Shown here: piece after piece, positions 1 to 6,683 of the stretch
How the letters are laid out: each line of letters opens with the position of its first letter
Numbering within the stretch: position 1 is the first letter of the stretch
Assembly (NCBI GenBank): GCA_009697555.1
Contig: WLQV01000036.1
Span: 1 to 8,138 of the forward strand
DNA from: Actinomycetota bacterium
GTDB taxonomy: Bacteria > Actinomycetota > Actinomycetes > Nanopelagicales > Nanopelagicaceae
DNA: 8,138 bases
Direction of reading: 5' to 3'
The notes under the pieces: model-generated
What the model was told of the DNA's origin: nothing
Database searches by the model: none
Seen by the model: only the letters and a program-made list of their open reading frames with translations
Position numbers and translations under genes: made by a program

Positions 1-265
1 CTTGCCAACGATTTGTCGCCTCATAAGCCTCTTTGGGAAGAAGTGCTGGAAAGTGCACTTCTTGAAATCCAGCATTATCCATCTCTTCACGGATAACACG
101 TTCGACATTGCGGAGAGTGATGTAACCCAGCGGCAACCACGAGTAAATACCAGCGGCGATGCGGCGAATGTATCCAGCGCGAACTAAAAGGCGATGACTG
201 GCAACTTCAGCGTCGGCAGGATCATCGCGCAGTGTGCGCAAGAAGAGAGATGACATCCGTAACAT
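1..265 (-). CDS. proS: Prolyl-tRNA synthetase, N-terminal part (continues past the window edge)
   Basis: The first 88 codons of a class II aminoacyl-tRNA synthetase are present and run open through base 1. The enzyme attaches proline to tRNA-Pro in the cytosol. The N-terminus [20 protein letters not shown], then [22 protein letters not shown] (residues 28-49) and [16 protein letters not shown], is the hallmark of bacterial-type ProS, including class II motif 1 residues around the GIYSWLPLG segment. Nothing can be said about the editing (INS) domain, motifs 2 and 3 or the anticodon-binding domain, which lie outside. The ATG at 265 is chosen because family members commonly carry a few residues before RMSxLFLRT. 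The second ATG at 254-256 is possible. No Shine-Dalgarno is visible, and the gene begins 12 bp after the ispG stop, suggesting coupling to ispG. Confidence 0.93.
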   Translation of the reverse strand, partial: MLRMSSLFLRTLRDDPADAEVASHRLLVRAGYIRRIAAGIYSWLPLGYITLRNVERVIREEMDNAGFQEVHFPALLPKEAYEATNRWQ

Positions 266-277
266 AAGAGTCAAAGT

Positions 278-1426
278 CTAATGAATTGCGACGGAGGGTT
301 CGCCCGATCCCACGCCAGCGGCTTCCATTTCTTCGGCCAATCGCATCGCTTCTTCAATCAAAACTTCTACGATCTGCGCCTCAGGCACAGTCTTAATTAC
401 TTCACCTTTGACGAAGATCTGACCTTTGCCATTTCCTGATGCAACACCTAAATCTGCCTCACGCGCTTCGCCCGGACCATTCACAACGCAACCCATTACT
501 GCAACGCGAAGCGGAACAGTCATACCTTGCAGACCTGCCTGAACTTTCTCGGCCAAGGTATACACATCTACTTGGGCGCGACCACAGGATGGGCAGGAAA
601 CAATCTCTAATTTACGTTGACGTAGATTGAGTGATTCAAGGATTGAGATTCCGACTTTAACTTCCTCAACTGGTGGCGCAGAGAGCGATACGCGAATAGT
701 GTCGCCAATTCCTTCAGCCAATAAAATTCCAAATGCTGTTGCCGACTTGATTGTTCCTTGGAAAATTGGACCAGCTTCAGTAACGCCAAGGTGGAGCGGG
801 TAATCGCATTGCGCAGCAAGTAAGCGATAGGCCTTCACCATTGTTACTGGATCGTGATGCTTTACCGAGATTTTAATATCGCTAAATCCATGCTCTTCAA
901 AGAGTGATGCTTCCCAGAGCGCTGACTCAGCTAACGCCTCTGGTGTTGCTTTGCCATATTTGGCAAGAAGGCGTGGATCGAGTGAGCCAGCATTTACTCC
1001 AATGCGAATCGGAATTCCCGCATCACCTGCTGCCTTAGCAACCTCTTTTACCTTGTCATCAAATTGTTTAATGTTGCCGGGATTAACGCGGACGGCGGCG
1101 CAACCTGCATCGATTGCGGCGAAGATGTATTTAGGTTGAAAGTGAATATCTGCAATAACCGGAATCTGGGACTTCTTAGCAATCTGCGCCAGCGCATCAG
1201 CATCATCTTGACTTGGAACAGCCACACGAACAATCTGGCAACCCGATGCAGTGAGCTCGGCAATCTGCTGCAGCGTGGCATTGACATCGGCGGTGAGTGT
1301 TGTACACATTGATTGAACGCTCACCGGCGAATCACTTCCAACACCGACTGAACCAACCTGCAATTGCTTGGTCTTGCGGCGTGGGTGGAGATTGACTGGT
1401 ACTGCCGGAATTCCCAAATCAACCAT
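278..1426 (-). CDS. ispG: 4-hydroxy-3-methylbut-2-enyl diphosphate synthase (IspG/GcpE)
   Basis: This 382-residue cytosolic [4Fe-4S] enzyme converts MEcPP to HMBPP, the penultimate step of the MEP pathway. The N-terminal TIM barrel holds VQSMCTT (37-43), [10 protein letters not shown] (90-99), VRVNPGNI (112-119), [10 protein letters not shown] (141-150) and ISVKHHDP (186-193). The C-terminal cluster domain has the expected ligands: Cys278 and Cys281 in SCPSCGR, Cys313 in [10 protein letters not shown], and Glu320. Length and all ligands are normal. It is the short bacterial form, without the plant-type insert. The CTT after QSM and the long near-identical stretches resemble mycobacterial IspG and support an actinobacterial origin. 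The ATG at 1426 follows rip1 by 38 bp. Only a weak purine run (AATAAAG) precedes it, so the exact start is less certain than the identity. The TAG stop is 12 bp before proS. Confidence 0.97.
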   Translation of the reverse strand: MVDLGIPAVPVNLHPRRKTKQLQVGSVGVGSDSPVSVQSMCTTLTADVNATLQQIAELTASGCQIVRVAVPSQDDADALAQIAKKSQIPVIADIHFQPKYIFAAIDAGCAAVRVNPGNIKQFDDKVKEVAKAAGDAGIPIRIGVNAGSLDPRLLAKYGKATPEALAESALWEASLFEEHGFSDIKISVKHHDPVTMVKAYRLLAAQCDYPLHLGVTEAGPIFQGTIKSATAFGILLAEGIGDTIRVSLSAPPVEEVKVGISILESLNLRQRKLEIVSCPSCGRAQVDVYTLAEKVQAGLQGMTVPLRVAVMGCVVNGPGEAREADLGVASGNGKGQIFVKGEVIKTVPEAQIVEVLIEEAMRLAEEMEAAGVGSGEPSVAIH

Positions 1427-1460
1427 GTCTTTATTCTGCCCTATTGATGGAGATTTGGAG

Positions 1461-1472
1461 ATCTCTAGAGAT
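1461..1472. repeat. 12-bp perfect palindrome across the rip1 stop codon
   Basis: ATCTCTAGAGAT is a perfect inverted repeat whose centre CTAG contains the TAG stop of rip1. It overlaps a second palindrome, GAGATCTC (1458-1465). Next to it TGGAGAT is repeated directly at 1448-1454 and 1456-1462. As a hairpin it would have a stem of only four pairs with a four-base loop and no T-run, so it is not a terminator. It may be chance or a weak processing or binding site in the 38-bp rip1-ispG gap. Confidence 0.4.
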
Positions 1473-2652
1473 TAAATTTCACTGGATTGAAGATGTCGGC
1501 AAAGAGTAAGACCAGAGTTAAGCCAACGAGCGCGATTAAGACCACCACTGTCAGCGGTGTGAGGACAGCAACATCGATCGGCGCAGGTCGTGATCGCCCC
1601 CGAAGGCGTGCAATAAATGCGCGAATTTCATCGACGACTACGACGGCAATGTGACCACCATCGAGTGGGAGCAGTGGAAGTAAATTAAAGATTCCAATAA
1701 AGAAATTAAGGCTGGCGATAATGAGAAGGAAGGTGCCAATGCGTTCTGGATTGCTCAGCTGTGAACTGGCAACTGTCTGTCCAGATGCTCTTGCAACTCC
1801 AACCACGCCAACTAAACTTTGCGGATCACGTGGCTTGCCGCCAACTGTCTGCGACCAGAGTTGTGGCAACTTCGCTGGCAATTGCCAGAGCGAAGTAACC
1901 GATGCCTTCATGTACTGACCACTAATGGAGAGTGCGCGAGTAAAGCCATCCCATGGATTACTGCGCACTGATTCAAAGCGATTAACTATGCCGATGAAAC
2001 CCACTGGCTTGCCATCGATAATTCGAGTGGCGGGAGTGAGGCGAACTTCAATCGTGCTGCCGGCTCGATCAACGCTTAAGAGAACTTCACGGCCAGCGGA
2101 GTCGCGAATTACTTGAACTGTCTTTGCCCAATTACTGGCGCTCTGACCATTGACTGAGAGGATGCGATCTCCAGCAAGCAGGCCCGCACTCTTTGCCGGT
2201 GAAATGGGATCGCCTGCGACACAGGCTGCACCAACCTTGGGTACGCAAGGACTGACTTGGTTAATTCCCGATGTCACTTGAGTCGTGCCGATTCCGATCA
2301 AGATAATAAGAAGAATGAGAAAGCCAAGAACAAAGTGGAGAAAAGAACCAGCACCAAGAACAAGTAATTTCTTTCCACTACTTGCACGATAGAAAGCGCG
2401 ACCGCTCTCTCCTACCGGCATGGGATCACTCGGTGTCATTCCCTCAATTCTGCAATAGCCACCAGCTGGGATTGCCTTAATTCCAAACTCGGTTTCTCCG
2501 CGCTGGAATGACCAGAGGCGCTTGCCAAATCCTAAGAAGAATTCGGAGACCTTCATTTGGAACTTTCGCGCAGTGAGGTAATGACCAAATTCATGGACCA
2601 TCACTGAGAAAAGTAGCGCAACGATAAAGGCGAGAACTCCAAGAATATTCAT
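1465..2652 (-). CDS. rip1: Site-2-type intramembrane zinc metalloprotease (M50 family, RseP/Rip1)
   Basis: This 395-residue polytopic membrane protease cuts transmembrane segments of regulatory proteins. In E. coli (RseP) and Mycobacterium (Rip1) the targets are anti-sigma factors, so it probably serves envelope-stress signalling. Substrates here are unknown. The first membrane helix carries the zinc site HEFGH (20-24; His20, Glu21, His24). The third zinc ligand is Asp331 in LLPLDGGH (327-334). Hydrophobic segments lie near 3-19, 97-122, 305-325 and 361-387. A single extracytoplasmic PDZ domain spans about 148-207 ([19 protein letters not shown]). Two cysteines (136 and 144) precede the PDZ domain. 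[22 protein letters not shown] and the C-terminal PAPID...LTP...NPV pattern parallel mycobacterial Rip1, whose gene also lies between dxr and ispG. The start shares a base with the dxr stop and lacks a clear Shine-Dalgarno, which suggests coupled translation. Many pipelines would name it rseP. Confidence 0.93.
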   Translation of the reverse strand: MNILGVLAFIVALLFSVMVHEFGHYLTARKFQMKVSEFFLGFGKRLWSFQRGETEFGIKAIPAGGYCRIEGMTPSDPMPVGESGRAFYRASSGKKLLVLGAGSFLHFVLGFLILLIILIGIGTTQVTSGINQVSPCVPKVGAACVAGDPISPAKSAGLLAGDRILSVNGQSASNWAKTVQVIRDSAGREVLLSVDRAGSTIEVRLTPATRIIDGKPVGFIGIVNRFESVRSNPWDGFTRALSISGQYMKASVTSLWQLPAKLPQLWSQTVGGKPRDPQSLVGVVGVARASGQTVASSQLSNPERIGTFLLIIASLNFFIGIFNLLPLLPLDGGHIAVVVVDEIRAFIARLRGRSRPAPIDVAVLTPLTVVVLIALVGLTLVLLFADIFNPVKFNL

Positions 2653-3794
2653 TACTTTGCAATCCGATCTAGCGTTTCAATTGTCATAGTCCGAGCATTC
2701 TGCTCAACTGCACCGACATCGGCGAGATCTCTCATGGGGCTATTCTCCTTGGCAAAGTGCGAAATTACCTTCTCAACGGTAGAAACGATCGAAGTAAAGG
2801 AAATCTTCCCCGCTAAAAATGCGCCTACTGCCTCTTCGTTAGCTGCATTAAAAATTGCCGGAGCAGCTCCCCCTTGCTTGCCCGATTCAACAGCAAGTTG
2901 GATCGCTGGAAAGCGAACATGATCAACAGGTGCGAAATCCCATTGCTGAGACTTACTCCAGTCGATCGGTGTTGTTGCCTTCGCTACCCGATCTGGCCAA
3001 TTAATCGCATAAGAGATTGGCCCCTTCATATTCGGTGGACTTGCTTGCGCAATTGATGAACCATCGTGGAACTCAACTAGTGAATGAACAATCGATTGCG
3101 GATGAATTACCGCCGAGATCTTTGAGTAATCCATGTCAAAGAGGTAATGAGCTTCGATAATTTCTAAGCCTTTATTTACCAGGGTTGCAGAATTGATTGT
3201 GACAACTGGACCCATGGACCAAGTTGGGTGGTTGAGCGCATCCGCAACCGTGACAGTGGAGAGATCACTTCGCTCGCGAAATGGGCCACCACTTGCGGTC
3301 AGTACTAAACGTGAAATCTCACTGCGCTTGCCGGCCATAAGTGCTTGCCAGATCGCACTATGTTCTGAATCCACCGGAATGATCTGCTCTGGTTTGGCTG
3401 CCGCTCTTACTAAATCGCCACCGGCTACTAGTGATTCCTTATTCGCAAGAGCTAAGCGATTGCCAGCACCCAATGCGGCAAGTGTTGGCCCCAAACCGAT
3501 CGATCCTGTAATTGCATTCAAGACAACATCGCAGGAAATGGCTGCAATCTCAGTAGAGCTATTTGCGCCATCGATAACTTTGACACCCGGAAGTGCGGCC
3601 CGAACTAGCTCACTATTTTCTACAACTCCAACAACACCAACCTGAAATTTCTTGGCTTGCTCAATTAATTCGGCGAAGTTCTTGCCGCTCGAAGTAATCG
3701 CAACAAGTCGGAAAGTTTGTGGATTTGCCGCGACGATCTCCAGGGCTTGGCGACCGATTGAGCCAGTTGAGCCCAAGATAACAAGATCGCGCAT
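2652..3794 (-). CDS. dxr: 1-deoxy-D-xylulose 5-phosphate reductoisomerase (DXR, IspC)
   Basis: This 380-residue cytosolic enzyme catalyses the first committed step of the MEP isoprenoid pathway: NADPH- and divalent-metal-dependent conversion of DXP to MEP. It is the target of fosmidomycin. Motifs seen in order are the NADPH-binding LGSTGSIG (7-14), LANKESLV (116-123), metal-binding VDSEHSA (141-147; Asp142 and Glu144), SGGPF (168-172), the flexible active-site loop HPTWSMG (189-195), NSATLVNKGLEIIEAH (201-216; Asn207, Lys208 and metal ligand Glu211) and HPQSIVHS (231-238). The C-terminal helical domain includes NAANEEAV (316-323). All catalytic residues are present and length is normal. GAGAAG lies about nine bases upstream of the ATG and is a fair ribosome binding site. 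An upstream ATG at 3808-3810 meets a stop after two codons. The TAA stop overlaps the rip1 ATG (TAATG). Confidence 0.97.
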   Translation of the reverse strand: MRDLVILGSTGSIGRQALEIVAANPQTFRLVAITSSGKNFAELIEQAKKFQVGVVGVVENSELVRAALPGVKVIDGANSSTEIAAISCDVVLNAITGSIGLGPTLAALGAGNRLALANKESLVAGGDLVRAAAKPEQIIPVDSEHSAIWQALMAGKRSEISRLVLTASGGPFRERSDLSTVTVADALNHPTWSMGPVVTINSATLVNKGLEIIEAHYLFDMDYSKISAVIHPQSIVHSLVEFHDGSSIAQASPPNMKGPISYAINWPDRVAKATTPIDWSKSQQWDFAPVDHVRFPAIQLAVESGKQGGAAPAIFNAANEEAVGAFLAGKISFTSIVSTVEKVISHFAKENSPMRDLADVGAVEQNARTMTIETLDRIAK

Positions 3795-3823
3795 GGCGCT
3801 ATCTTCTCATGCCACGCCGTGAA

Positions 3824-4657
3824 CTAGCGCTTGCGTCTCTTACGCCCAATTAGCTCGCCCGTCAGCACAATAAAGAGGGCGAGAAAGAACATTGAGGATC
3901 CGACCACATTTGCTTGCGCTGGAATTCCACGTCCGGCAGAGACATAAACAAACTTCGGGAATGTATTGATCGTTCCAGAATTGAAATTAGTAATAATGAA
4001 ATCATCGAAGGAGAGGCTAAATGCCAAGAGTGCAGCTCCAGCAATTCCTGGCGCAACAAGTGGCAGCGTAATTCTCCGGAAAGTTTCCCGCTCATTTGCA
4101 TAGAGATCCATCGCGGCTTGTTCTAACCGAGGATCAAGTGAGGCAATTCGCGCCTTCACTGTCACTACGACAAAGGAGATACAGAACATGATGTGTGCGA
4201 TAACGGTGGGCCAAAAACCTGGATTAATTCCGAAATTAAGGAACATCGCAAGAAGTGATGCGCCAAGAACAACTTCAGGTGTTGCCATTGGCAAGAAGAT
4301 GAGAGTGTTTGTTGCAGAGCGGCCGCGGAAGCGATGGCGCCCTAATGCAAAGGCGATCATCGTGCCCAGGATCGTTGCAACAGTTGTGGCGATTAATCCG
4401 ATGCGAATTGAATTGCCGAGCGCATCGCACACTTCGGGTGCACCGCAGGGATTTTGCCAATTCTTAAAGGTAAAGCCAACCCATGTCAGGTTGCTCTTGG
4501 CCGAATCATTGAATGAGAATGCAAAGGTATAAAGCACGGGAATGAAGAGGTAGGTAAAGCCAACAACTGCATAAATGCGGATTGTGTTGCGCCCAAACCA
4601 GCGAGTGAAGCGCTTACCGAATGGGAGGGTTGGAACAGGAACCTCGACGGTACTCAT
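3824..4657 (-). CDS. potC: Polyamine ABC transporter permease PotC
   Basis: This 277-residue inner-membrane permease is the partner of PotB. Six hydrophobic segments are visible at about 28-48, 84-106, 117-140, 150-168, 200-222 and 250-269. The N-terminal cytoplasmic tail is about 25 residues and the C-terminus is a basic tail, GRKRRKR. The EAA-type loop is EQAAMDLYANERETFRRI (179-196) followed by TLPLVAPG. The stretch AFSLSFDDFIITNF (212-225) is the typical PotC/PotI signature (FxxSxDDFIIxxF) and identifies it as PotC rather than PotB. The first external loop carries two cysteines, Cys71 and Cys77 in CGAPEVC. The start is set by the ATGA overlap with potB and a strong Shine-Dalgarno. The TAG stop is 29 bp before dxr with no terminator visible, so the transcript may continue. 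Confidence 0.93.
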   Translation of the reverse strand: MSTVEVPVPTLPFGKRFTRWFGRNTIRIYAVVGFTYLFIPVLYTFAFSFNDSAKSNLTWVGFTFKNWQNPCGAPEVCDALGNSIRIGLIATTVATILGTMIAFALGRHRFRGRSATNTLIFLPMATPEVVLGASLLAMFLNFGINPGFWPTVIAHIMFCISFVVVTVKARIASLDPRLEQAAMDLYANERETFRRITLPLVAPGIAGAALLAFSLSFDDFIITNFNSGTINTFPKFVYVSAGRGIPAQANVVGSSMFFLALFIVLTGELIGRKRRKR

Positions 4658-5547
4658 ATCAACTCCTCCGTTCCGGATCGGCGGATGTATACGGTAATAA
4701 GAATCAAAATTGCAGCCATCAACATAAAGGAGAGCGCAGCTGCAGTTGGGTAGTCAACGATTCGGAAGAATCGCGAATCGATAACATTTCCCACCATCTT
4801 GGTACTTGGATTACCAAGAATTGCGGCGTTGACATAATCGCCCGCTGCTGGAATAAAGGTCAGCAGCGTTCCTGCAACAACACCTGGCAAGGAGAGTGGA
4901 AATGTCACTTTACGAAAAGTGGTGAAACCATTTGCGTAGAGATCACCGGCTGCTTCAAGGGTGCGTGGATCGATGCGATCTAGCGAGGCATAAAGCGGCA
5001 AAGTCATAAACGGCAAGAAGTTATATGTCATGCCGGTTACAACAGCAAAGGCACTCGCAGTAAGGGTGGTCTGCGGACCAATGAGGTGTAGCGCACGCAA
5101 TGGGCCAACTACTGGACCGTTCTCCCCCAGAATCTGCTTCCATGCAATGGTGCGTAGCAAAAACGAGGTAAAGAATGGTGCAACAACAAGTACAACAAGC
5201 AAGTTCTTCCAGCGCCCAGATTTGAAGGCAATCGCATAGGCAAGTGGGTAGGAAATCGCAAGAGCTAGCAAAGTCGCCAAAGTTGCATAGATAAATGATC
5301 GAGCAAATTGCTCACGGCTCTCCAGGAAGGCATTGACATAGTTGGAGAATTGAAAAGTTTGAACGTAACTTCCGATCTCACCTGAAGCTGCTGGAGATTG
5401 CGTTGATGTTGCAGCTAAATTCAAGATTGGCAGAATAAAGAAGATAGAGAGAAATGCCAGACCAGGTAGCAGAAGTAAATAAGGAAGACGGCTTGGTTTA
5501 CCAGTGAATGAATTTGCCCGCTTAGCAGCGGCTTGCAAGAAAGCCAT
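4654..5547 (-). CDS. potB: Polyamine ABC transporter permease PotB
   Basis: This 297-residue inner-membrane permease is half of the PotB-PotC channel. Six hydrophobic segments can be seen at roughly 21-45, 86-108, 114-135, 163-187, 220-243 and 268-288. The cytoplasmic EAA loop that docks onto PotA is LEAAGDLYANGFTTFRKV (197-214), followed by FPLSLPG. The region after it, FIPAAGDYVNAAILG (231-245) and MVGNVIDSRFF (251-261), closely resembles E. coli PotB, where it reads FLPAMGxFxxxxLxGG and GNVIxxQF. This separates it from PotC. The ATG at 5547 lies in a TAATG junction with potA. The TGA stop overlaps the potC ATG, and codons 294-295 (Glu-Glu) form the potC Shine-Dalgarno. The EAA loop has Tyr where most families have Gly. 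Confidence 0.93.
   Translation of the reverse strand: MAFLQAAAKRANSFTGKPSRLPYLLLLPGLAFLSIFFILPILNLAATSTQSPAASGEIGSYVQTFQFSNYVNAFLESREQFARSFIYATLATLLALAISYPLAYAIAFKSGRWKNLLVVLVVAPFFTSFLLRTIAWKQILGENGPVVGPLRALHLIGPQTTLTASAFAVVTGMTYNFLPFMTLPLYASLDRIDPRTLEAAGDLYANGFTTFRKVTFPLSLPGVVAGTLLTFIPAAGDYVNAAILGNPSTKMVGNVIDSRFFRIVDYPTAAALSFMLMAAILILITVYIRRSGTEELI
4663..4669 (-). promoter_or_regulatory. Strong Shine-Dalgarno of potC inside the end of potB
   Basis: GGAGGAG on the minus strand lies five bases (TTGAT) before the potC ATG at 4657 and is embedded in the last codons of potB. It is the best ribosome binding site in the window. The other overlapping junctions lack one, so potC may be initiated independently as well as by coupling. 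The site fixes the potC start. Confidence 0.8.
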
Positions 5548-6683
5548 TACTCGCTAACTTCAACTTCAGATCCGGCAGTGGCATCTTCGTGGCCATCGAG
5601 TGCAAAGGAGAAGATCGGCTCCCATGAAAGTCGCACGCCATCGCCTTTAGCAAGTGGAGGAATGCCATCGTCATTTTGTTCGAAGACCATAATCTCTTGG
5701 CCCCATGGCATTTCAACTTGATACTGCGTACTAACGCCAATGTAAGAAACATCCACGATGCGACCGCCAGTAAGAACATTGCCTGGCTTATCGGCATCAC
5801 TGGGTTGAATGCGCAGCTTCTCTGGTCGAATTCCAAAGAGTACCGATGCATCTTTGGCAGATGAGCGAGATTTGAGCACACTCACCTTCTGGCCAAAGAG
5901 ATCAACGACAAAATTATCTCCATCGGAATCAACGATCTTGCCATCAATCAAATTCGATTGACCAAGGAAGTTGGCAACAAATACCGACTTTGGATTGTCA
6001 TAGAGATCTGCAGGTGAACCCATCTGCTCGATCTTTCCATCGTGCATTAACGCAACTGTGTCTGCCATAGTCATGGCCTCTTCTTGATCGTGTGTAACGT
6101 GCACGAAAGTAAGGCCGACTTCTTTCTGAATCCACTTTAATTCAATCTGCATCTGGCGGCGCAACTTCAGGTCAAGTGCACCGAGTGGCTCATCAAGAAG
6201 CAAGAGCGCAGGGCGATTGATAATCGCGCGGGCCAAGGCGATGCGCTGTTGCTGGCCACCGGAGAGTTGATTGGGTTTGCGATCGGCAAGGTGTGGCAAC
6301 TCGACGAGATCGAGCGCCTTATCAACTGCAGATTTCACATCTTTAATTCCACGCCGACGCAGACCAAATGCGATGTTCTCATAGATCGAGAGGTGAGGAA
6401 ATAACGCATAATTTTGGAAGACGGTATTCACTGGACGCTGATAAGGCTTCATCGTCGTGATATCTGTTGTTCCGATGTGAATCGAACCTGCCGTTGGTTC
6501 TTCCAACCCTGCAATCATGCGAAGTGTGGTGGTCTTGCCACAACCCGATGGGCCAAGCAGAGCAAAGAAGGAACCCTCTTTAATAGTTAAAGAGAGATCA
6601 TCAACTGCATTGAAATCACTATAAGACTTAGTAATCCGTGTGAGCTTCAGGTCTCCTCGTGACGAGGTCGACGCGTCAGCCAT
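5547..6683 (-). CDS. potA: Polyamine ABC transporter ATP-binding protein PotA
   Basis: This 378-residue protein is the cytoplasmic ATPase that powers import through PotB and PotC. The nucleotide-binding domain is complete: Walker A GPSGCGKTT (44-52), Q-loop FQNYALFPH (89-97), ABC signature LSGGQQQR (140-147), Walker B LLLLDEP (160-166), D-loop GALD (168-171) and switch His198 in VTHDQEEA. A C-terminal TOBE-type regulatory domain spans about residues 240-360 (GIRPEKL at 284-290), as in the PotA/MalK/FbpC group. The C-terminus is acidic. Length matches E. coli PotA (378 residues, from memory). Start and stop both lie in TAATG junctions, with potD upstream and potB downstream, so translation is probably coupled. 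No strong Shine-Dalgarno precedes its ATG. Assignment to polyamines rather than iron or sugar rests on the neighbouring permeases and receptor. Confidence 0.95.
   Translation of the reverse strand: MADASTSSRGDLKLTRITKSYSDFNAVDDLSLTIKEGSFFALLGPSGCGKTTTLRMIAGLEEPTAGSIHIGTTDITTMKPYQRPVNTVFQNYALFPHLSIYENIAFGLRRRGIKDVKSAVDKALDLVELPHLADRKPNQLSGGQQQRIALARAIINRPALLLLDEPLGALDLKLRRQMQIELKWIQKEVGLTFVHVTHDQEEAMTMADTVALMHDGKIEQMGSPADLYDNPKSVFVANFLGQSNLIDGKIVDSDGDNFVVDLFGQKVSVLKSRSSAKDASVLFGIRPEKLRIQPSDADKPGNVLTGGRIVDVSYIGVSTQYQVEMPWGQEIMVFEQNDDGIPPLAKGDGVRLSWEPIFSFALDGHEDATAGSEVEVSE

Noticed and set aside
2..187. 61-codon plus-strand frame at the left edge
   Set aside because: It is antisense to the clearly recognisable proS N-terminus.
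1297..1317. QSMCTT in IspG instead of the QSMTNT or QSMTTT seen in many bacteria
   Set aside because: The Cys at residue 41 also occurs in mycobacterial IspG as I recall it, so it marks actinobacterial ancestry and is not a novelty.
3193..3645. 150-codon plus-strand open frame inside dxr
   Set aside because: It is fully antisense to a well-conserved dxr with all catalytic motifs, has no recognisable domain or ribosome binding site, and looks like a shadow of dxr codon usage.
4427..4447. Cysteine pair (Cys71, Cys77) in the first external loop of PotC
   Set aside because: It may form a small disulfide loop, but similar CGxPxxC segments seem common in actinobacterial PotC proteins and nothing else suggests a special role.
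4188..4983. Plus-strand frames of 114 and 120 codons antisense to potC and potB
   Set aside because: Their composition is what the complement of membrane-protein codons gives, and nothing in them resembles a protein family.
5522..5881. 119-codon minus-strand frame overlapping the end of potA and start of potB
   Set aside because: It lies out of frame across two strongly supported genes, with no family resemblance.
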